Source of the DNA: an uncultured Burkholderiaceae bacterium
GTDB taxonomy: Bacteria; Pseudomonadota; Gammaproteobacteria; Burkholderiales; Burkholderiaceae
NCBI GenBank assembly: GCA_937871985.1
Contig: CALMPB010000256.1
Coordinates: forward strand, 1 to 28,316
Direction: 5' to 3'
Length of the DNA stretch: 28,316 nucleotides
The position numbers were made by a program, and so were the translations under genes. Under the pieces are notes generated by a model. That model saw only the letters and a list, made by a program, of their open reading frames with translations, was not told the origin of the DNA and searched no databases. Positions 24,162 through 28,316 of the stretch are shown here, piece by piece. The stretch's first letter is position 1. Each line of letters begins with the position of its first letter.

Positions 24162-24252
24162 CTTACATAAGGCGATGGTAGAGAGCGGACAAGGCCGTGT
24201 ATGTCCCCCGATCAGTGGACAACTGCATAAAAGGAAGACACGGAGACAAACT

Positions 24253-25110
24253 ATGCGGATATGGCAGGCCAGTCAGCAGTCGGGAACGTTCCCGGTGTCA
24301 CAGGACGGGTTGTGCGAGCTTTTGGCGTCGATTACCGACGAAGACCGGGCGCGGCTGCCCAACGCCGCCCTGCGTCTCATCCGCTCGGAAGTGGATGTGC
24401 TTAATTGCGCCTTGTTCCTGCTGCCCGCCACGGGCCAGCCTTGGCTGCTTGGCCACGCCGAGGCGGCGGGCATGGCCAATTCGGCCCCCGCCTGGGGAGC
24501 CTACGTCGACCGGCACTACCAGCGCGACATCGCGCTGCAAGAGGTGCTGCGCCGCCGCGCCAACAGCCCGTCCGCGCACTCCACCATTTTGCTGCACCAA
24601 GATGCCGACGACATCGTCGACCCCGCCTACCGTACCATCTACAACAGCACCGGCACGGCGCAGCGCTTTGCCATATTTCGCCAGCTGAAAGGCAATAACA
24701 ACCTGTTGATAGGCATTTACCGTTCGGCCACGGCCCGGGCGTTTTCCCGGTCCGACCTGAACTACCTGGAGCTGCTGTCCGCCTGTTTGAGCGAAGCCGC
24801 CGTGCAGCGCTACCGCATCATGCCGCCCACGCTGGCGCTTAGCGCCGACAAGCTCAATGCGTTGCAGGCCCAGCTGGAAACCAAGCTCAGCAAGCGGGAA
24901 TACGACCTCGTCCTGAATATTGCCCGCGGCATGACGCTGCCGGCCGCCGCCAGGGCCATGGGCATCCAGCCCGCTTCGGCCATCACCTATCGCAATCGGG
25001 GATTCGCCAAGCTCAATATCCGCACCCAGCAGGAACTGTTCTCCAAGCTTATGGAATACCCTGGGAACACTCCATTGCTGACGGGTATATTGCCGTATCC
25101 GGCGCCGTAG
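24253..25110 (+). CDS. LuxR-type transcriptional regulator
   Basis: A 285-residue regulator divergent from the Rieske oxygenase. The C-terminal HTH at about 212-267 reads LSKREYDLVLNIARGMTLPAAARAMGIQPASAITYRNRGFAKL, a LuxR-type module in which Arg/Thr residues of the recognition helix are altered. The N-terminal 200 residues contain no receiver or obvious known sensor motif, but similar sizes occur in LuxR proteins with an unknown ligand domain. ATG 24253 is preceded by GGAGA at a good distance; the frame is open to 24157 without additional support. It is the natural candidate for controlling the oxygenase, through the dyad at 24137-24161. The two regulators of this region share little sequence outside the HTH. 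Confidence 0.82.
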   Translation: MRIWQASQQSGTFPVSQDGLCELLASITDEDRARLPNAALRLIRSEVDVLNCALFLLPATGQPWLLGHAEAAGMANSAPAWGAYVDRHYQRDIALQEVLRRRANSPSAHSTILLHQDADDIVDPAYRTIYNSTGTAQRFAIFRQLKGNNNLLIGIYRSATARAFSRSDLNYLELLSACLSEAAVQRYRIMPPTLALSADKLNALQAQLETKLSKREYDLVLNIARGMTLPAAARAMGIQPASAITYRNRGFAKLNIRTQQELFSKLMEYPGNTPLLTGILPYPAP

Positions 25111-25263
25111 CTGTCCCGGCGATTCTCCGCCGCCGGATTGCCCGGCACACCGGCTACACTCCGGGGAGATAACGCCTGGCTTCCCCCGAATATATCGGCC
25201 CGGTGCCAAGAGGAATGATGTCGGCTAACATTACGCATCGTTCCATTTCAAGCGCCATCATCC

Positions 25264-26523
25264 ATGACAAAAATCGCCGCACACCCTAAGCCAGACCGAC
25301 TTCTGGAGACTGTGGTTTCACTGGGGGTTTTCCTGTTTTTTGCCGGCATGATCTCGGTGCCGGTCGGGTACACGGCGGGGGCCGTGTTGCTGCTGCTGGC
25401 GGCGCTGTATTGTTTGGCACGCCATTCCGTGCCGGCGCTGTTCCAGCAGGACAAAACCCTGGTCTGGCTGCTGGTAGCCGTGTTTGGCATTGGGCTGTTC
25501 AGCTACCTGTACCATGGCAACGCGGTGCGCAGCATCGATCTGCCCAGCCGCTACCTGCTGGCGGCAATCATCCTGCTGATGCTGCTCCAGTATCCGCCGA
25601 AGCTGCCTTGGTTGTGGGCGGGGTTTGCCGTGGGGGCCGTTTCCGGCGCGGTGGTGGCCGGGTGGCAGACGGTCGGCGAAAGCTTCGGGCGTGCCGTGGG
25701 CTTTACCGGGGTCATTCAATTCGGCGATCTGGGCCTCATGCTGGGGGTGTTTTGCGCCGCCGGCATCTTCTGGGCCAATGCGCAGCCGCAGTCCCGGCGC
25801 TGGGCATGGCGCTGTGTGTTGGGCCTGGGCGTGCTGGGCGGCGCCTACGCCTCGCTGGCCTCGGGCAGCCGTGGAGGCTGGATAGCCCTGCCGGTGGTGG
25901 TGCTTATTTTCGTGGCCGCGTTCATCAATTCACGCAATGTGAAGCCGGCAATCATTACCCTGGTGGTCCTGGCCGTGGCGGCTGCGGCCGTGGCGATCAG
26001 CGTGCCCACCATCAAGCATCGATACGACCGCGCGCTCCTTGACGTGCAGCAGTACGAGCAAGGCAATGCCGACACCTCCATCGGGGCGCGCTTTGCCATT
26101 TGGCGCGCCGCGGCGGAAATGATCGCCAAAAAACCCCTTGCTGGATGGAGCGACGCCGACTACCGCGCCGAGCGCGAGCGCCTGGTCGCCAGCAAAGAAG
26201 CCCCACCCATCATTCTGGAGCTGGCCAATACCCATAACAACTACCTGGAGCTGTGGGTATTCCAGGGCGTGTTCGCGGTATTGCTGGTTCTGGCGCTGCT
26301 GGTGTCGTCGTTCGTTGCCTTTGCCCGCCGTTTACGATCGCCGCAGCGCGATATACAGGCGCTGGCCGTATGCGGCGCAACGCTCGTCGCCGCCTACGCC
26401 ATCTTCAGCATGTCGCAGATCATGCTTGGGCGCAACAATACCTTGCTGTTTTTCCTGATTTCTCTGGTGTGCCTGTGGGGCGCCATGCGTAAACTGGAGA
26501 AAAGTGCGTGCGATCTTCCTTGA
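25264..26523 (+). CDS. O-antigen ligase/polymerase-family membrane protein
   Basis: A 419-residue inner-membrane protein with about eleven hydrophobic segments. It contains the large periplasmic loop (about 250-333) typical of the WaaL/Wzy_C family. The loop begins after IKHRYDRAL, has SIGARFAIWRAAAEMIAKKPLAGW, and closes with ANTHNNYLELWVFQG, where His324 corresponds to the functional His of ligases. SGSRGGW (200-206) is the conserved segment before the loop, with an Arg. Ligases attach undecaprenyl-linked glycans to lipid A-core; polymerases of this family join repeat units. Size and the HNNYLE motif favour a ligase but cannot separate the two. The final 16 bases overlap the gtrA-like gene, so they are co-expressed. 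Homology to rmlB-dependent polysaccharide synthesis is only contextual. Confidence 0.87.
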   Translation: MTKIAAHPKPDRLLETVVSLGVFLFFAGMISVPVGYTAGAVLLLLAALYCLARHSVPALFQQDKTLVWLLVAVFGIGLFSYLYHGNAVRSIDLPSRYLLAAIILLMLLQYPPKLPWLWAGFAVGAVSGAVVAGWQTVGESFGRAVGFTGVIQFGDLGLMLGVFCAAGIFWANAQPQSRRWAWRCVLGLGVLGGAYASLASGSRGGWIALPVVVLIFVAAFINSRNVKPAIITLVVLAVAAAAVAISVPTIKHRYDRALLDVQQYEQGNADTSIGARFAIWRAAAEMIAKKPLAGWSDADYRAERERLVASKEAPPIILELANTHNNYLELWVFQGVFAVLLVLALLVSSFVAFARRLRSPQRDIQALAVCGATLVAAYAIFSMSQIMLGRNNTLLFFLISLVCLWGAMRKLEKSACDLP

Positions 26524-26909
26524 TTCAATTGTTTCTGTTCGCTGTTTCCGGTGTGCTCGGCTTCGTGGTCGACACGGCGGTGCTGTATACCCTGGCGCCG
26601 CTAATGGGCCCGTTTTATGCCCGCATCCTGTCGTTCCTGGCGGCGGTGTTCACCACCTGGCTGGTCAACCGTGCGCTGGCGTTCCGCAATCGGACCTCAG
26701 AACTCTCGAAAAAGTCGGAATTCGCCCGCTACCTGATGCTGATGCTCATAGGCGGGGTTATCAACTATGCTGCCTACAGCGCTCTGGTGCTCTATTCGCC
26801 GCTGGTGCGCCAATACCTGGTGCTGGGCGTAGCCGCCGGCAGCCTGGCCGGCATGGTGGTGAACTACTTATCGTCGCGGTTCCTGATCTACCGATTCCCG
26901 TCTTCGTAA
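26508..26909 (+). CDS. GtrA-family membrane protein
   Basis: A 133-residue protein with four hydrophobic segments in the GtrA/DPMS-flippase arrangement: SSLIQLFLFAVSGVLGFVVDTAVLY, then ILSFLAAVFTTWLVNRALAFRN, a short polar part, and FARYLMLMLIGGVINY with a final YLSSRFLIYRF. The family is thought to flip or position undecaprenyl-phosphate sugars for glycosylation of O-antigen, arabinogalactan and the like. The start is GTG 26508 with GGAGA seven bases before it, overlapping the ligase gene by 16 bases. No partner glycosyltransferase (GtrB-like) lies beside it, which is unusual. Confidence 0.87.
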   Translation: MRSSLIQLFLFAVSGVLGFVVDTAVLYTLAPLMGPFYARILSFLAAVFTTWLVNRALAFRNRTSELSKKSEFARYLMLMLIGGVINYAAYSALVLYSPLVRQYLVLGVAAGSLAGMVVNYLSSRFLIYRFPSS

Positions 26910-26925
26910 ACGGTTTTACTAGGCA

Positions 26926-26976
26926 GAAATGCCAAACAGGCGGCTGAATCAAATTCAGCCGCCTGTTTGGCATTTC
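26926..26976. terminator. 51-base perfect stem-loop after the gtrA-like gene
   Basis: A 24-base arm (26926-26949, beginning GAAATGCCAAAC) and its exact reverse complement (26953-26976) enclose a three-base CAA loop, starting 16 bases after the gtrA stop. The stem is far longer than ordinary intrinsic terminators and has no T-run. It probably stops transcription from both sides between the convergent genes, or acts as a mRNA-stabilising element. Confidence 0.65.
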
Positions 26977-26983
26977 ATGAATC

Positions 26984-27001
26984 ACCGGGAAGTATCCCGG
27001 T
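26984..27001. repeat. short inverted repeat
   Basis: Seven-base arms ACCGGGA (26984-26990) and TCCCGGT (26995-27001) enclose AGTA, eight bases after the long stem-loop. It may be an auxiliary hairpin of the same terminator region. Confidence 0.35.
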
Positions 27002-27036
27002 TTGGAGCCAGTGCGTTACGGGCCGCCCGAATAACA

Positions 27037-27058
27037 ACCCAACTGAAACAAATTGGGT
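27037..27058 (-). terminator. probable terminator of the small exported-protein gene
   Basis: On the minus strand ACCCAA, ten bases, TTGGGT is followed by TGTTATT, a modest T-rich tail. It lies 50 bases beyond the stop of the minus-strand gene at 27109. Confidence 0.45.
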
Positions 27059-27108
27059 GACCCTTGGCGAGACTGGCGGTGGATTCCCTGATTCAGTGCA
27101 AAAACCGA

Positions 27109-27369
27109 TCAGTTTTGCGCGGCTTGCGTGTGCAACGCGCGAAGCTGTTCGAACTTGGCCATGCGTTGCTGGTATTCGGCGCCATTTACGTCCTTGACCA
27201 AGGCGGCGTAGGTTTGCTCGTCGAAGCCGGCAGCGCGCCAGTCGGCCAATTCGCTTTGGGTTTGCGCAAAAGTGGAATCGACTTGAGCGGAGCCTTGGGC
27301 TTGAGCAGCCATGGGGCCGGCAGCCATAAGACCAAGAGCCAGGGCGTATGCGGAGAGAGTTGCTTTCAT
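27109..27369 (-). CDS. small exported protein, DUF4148-like
   Basis: An 86-residue protein with a clear signal peptide (MKATLSAYALALGLMAAGPMAAQA, cleavage after residue 24). The mature 62-residue part has SELADWRAAGFDEQTYAALVKDVNG and QQRMAKFEQLRALHTQAAQ, which resembles the small DUF4148 proteins common in Burkholderiales. Their function is unknown. AAAGGAAAG precedes the ATG. The upstream region shows a dyad at 27497-27513 and a candidate -10 at 27488-27493. It is convergent with gtrA. The assignment to DUF4148 is by eye; the export signal is the surer part. Confidence 0.75.
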   Translation of the reverse strand: MKATLSAYALALGLMAAGPMAAQAQGSAQVDSTFAQTQSELADWRAAGFDEQTYAALVKDVNGAEYQQRMAKFEQLRALHTQAAQN

Positions 27370-27487
27370 GATGCTTTCCTTTTAACTGTGGATAACGTAA
27401 CTTAAAAGGGACAAGCCTGGCTTTTGGCCGGACTGGTAAGGCGGGGGATCCTGTATCGGGTACTGCGTCTTACTTCCCATGAGTGAA

Positions 27488-27513
27488 ATTCTACGACTAG
27501 GGTTTTCCCTTAG
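27488..27513 (-). promoter_or_regulatory. candidate activated promoter of the small exported-protein gene
   Basis: On the minus strand a near-palindrome CTAAGGG-AAAA-CCCTAG (27513-27497) lies directly upstream of a -10-like TAGAAT (27493-27488), with no -35 consensus. This pattern suits a promoter needing an activator of the NarL/LuxR response-regulator type. The leader would be about 110 bases. Confidence 0.3.
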
Positions 27514-27634
27514 GTAGTCCATAAAAAGCAAATTTAAGTTCCGATAAATGGAATCATGAGTAATCTGACACATATCGTCGAATGCGATAGAGTTGGGCTG
27601 CAACTGCTGCAATCCATCAGAAGGAGTCGACCAC

Positions 27635-28045
27635 ATGCAACCCCGAATCACTGTCATCACTATTGGCGTCGATGATCTCGAGGCCTCACTACGCTTCTAC
27701 CGTGACGGACTAGGCTTTCCTACCGAAGGAATCGTAGGCAAAGAGTTCCAGCATGGGGCTGTCGTGTTCATCGACCTGCAACCGGGCCTTCGGCTGGCGC
27801 TCTGGCCTCGAAAGAGCATTGCCCATGACACAGGGCTCGTACCGGGCATTGCCAATCCTGTCGAGATGACTTTGGGCCACAATGTGTCCTCAAAAGCCGA
27901 GGTCGATGCCGTCATGGCCAAGGCGGCTTCAGCGGGCGCGGCCATCGTCAAGCCCGCACAAGATACCTTCTGGGGCGGTTACTCGGGTTATTTCCAGGAT
28001 CCGGACGGGCATCTGTGGGAAGCCGTCTGGAACCCGCATACCTAA
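27635..28045 (+). CDS. VOC-superfamily (glyoxalase/dioxygenase-fold) protein
   Basis: A 136-residue single-unit VOC protein. The paired beta-alpha-beta-beta-beta modules are seen in ITVITIGVDDLEASLRFYRDGLGFPT (first) and MTLGHNVSSKAEVDAVMAKAASAGAAIVKPAQDTFWGGYSGYFQDPDGHLWEAVWNP (second). PDGHLWE near the C-terminus contains the conserved metal-ligand-type Glu. The His usual at the start of strand 1 is absent, so metal binding may be weak or different. Members are glyoxalase I-like, antibiotic-binding or unknown-function proteins. ATG 27635 has AAGGAG eight bases upstream. The frame is open further upstream, from a TTG at 27593, but that lacks a ribosome-binding site. It is a single gene convergent with the partial gene at 28063. 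Confidence 0.88.
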   Translation: MQPRITVITIGVDDLEASLRFYRDGLGFPTEGIVGKEFQHGAVVFIDLQPGLRLALWPRKSIAHDTGLVPGIANPVEMTLGHNVSSKAEVDAVMAKAASAGAAIVKPAQDTFWGGYSGYFQDPDGHLWEAVWNPHT

Positions 28046-28062
28046 TGGCGGGGCCCGCACCC

Positions 28063-28316
28063 TTATTCCCCCGAATCTTCACCCCAAACCTCATCCAAGG
28101 ACTTTGCATCCAGCAAATTCAAAGACCAGGCTTCCAACTGGGCTGGCGTAGCCTGGCGTAACCGCTCTTCAATCACCGAAGGCAATGCCCCGAATTTGCG
28201 CGACAACTGACGTATAAGCAGCGAGGCTTCGGCCTCTCGCCTCCACTGATATGTCCATGACCGGGTATTGTCAGCAAGCATGTCTTGAATCTCCAACAAG
28301 TTTTCCGTATCGGGCA
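28063..28316 (-). CDS. C-terminal part of a probable Rpn/YhgA-like nuclease-family protein (partial)
   Basis: The frame stays open to the window edge and ends at TAA 28065-28063, 17 bases from the VOC stop. The visible 83 residues start PDTENLLEIQDMLADNTRSW and contain EAEASLLIRQLSRKFGALPSVIEERLRQATPAQLEAWSLNLLDAKSLDEVWGE. The latter resembles the DUF4351 tail found at the end of Rpn/YhgA-type PD-(D/E)XK nuclease proteins, which promote recombination or are called putative transposases. The catalytic domain lies outside the window, so only the tail can be judged. Confidence 0.68.
   Translation of the reverse strand, partial: PDTENLLEIQDMLADNTRSWTYQWRREAEASLLIRQLSRKFGALPSVIEERLRQATPAQLEAWSLNLLDAKSLDEVWGEDSGE

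Noticed and set aside
27382..27660. 92-residue minus-strand frame overlapping the VOC gene start.
   Set aside because: It spans promoter dyads, has no ribosome-binding site or domain, and overlaps a well-supported gene.

Overview
The window is high-GC DNA with the gene content and codon use of a betaproteobacterium, most likely family Alcaligenaceae (Bordetella/Achromobacter/Pusillimonas relatives). The pointers are a pertactin-type autotransporter, a Rieske oxygenase beside a lone periplasmic binding protein, an Ssu-type sulfonate importer and a small Burkholderiales-type exported protein. The species cannot be named from the sequence alone. No rRNA, tRNA, CRISPR array, insertion sequence or prophage was seen.

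Layout. 1-1659: tail of a probable ABC permease, then a MarR regulator overlapping mnmH (tRNA 2-selenouridine synthase). 1844-2487: a compact, AT-richer ccdA/ccdB toxin-antitoxin module with an operator-like dyad and a terminator shared with the opposing NCS2 purine permease (2548-4032, minus). 4302-5381: rmlB (dTDP-rhamnose pathway). 5554-10393: a tightly packed five-gene operon of an AprA/fumarate-reductase-like flavoprotein, a two-cluster ferredoxin and an SsuA/SsuC/SsuB-like importer. No SsuD/SsuE monooxygenase is present. 10450-12105 (minus): orphan seven-helix sensor histidine kinase. 12270-14996 (minus): Sel1-repeat secreted protein, then pgi, which starts at TTG and has Met at the position of the catalytic Glu.

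15312-18884: a 1190-residue autotransporter. 18989-20281 (minus): exported LprI-like/beta-propeller-like protein. 20596-25110: two LuxR-type regulators bracketing a minus-strand Rieske oxygenase and Leu/Ile/Val-type binding protein; the first regulator is preceded by two strong dyads and a 29-codon leader ORF that overlaps its start. 25264-26909: O-antigen ligase-like protein and GtrA-like membrane protein, overlapping. 26926-27058: a cluster of stem-loops. 27109-28316: small exported protein, VOC-fold protein, and the C-terminal end of a probable Rpn/YhgA-like nuclease protein with a DUF4351-like tail.

How they may work together. rmlB, waaL-like and gtrA-like genes belong to surface polysaccharide synthesis, and pgi feeds hexose phosphate to it. 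The flavoprotein-ferredoxin-Ssu operon looks like import of an organosulfur (or similar oxyanion) compound coupled to an iron-sulfur/flavin redox step instead of the usual FMNH2-dependent desulfonation. The Rieske cluster looks like a regulated aromatic-compound oxidation unit whose reductase must be encoded elsewhere. These are inferences from family and context; all assignments were made by reading the sequence, without database searches.
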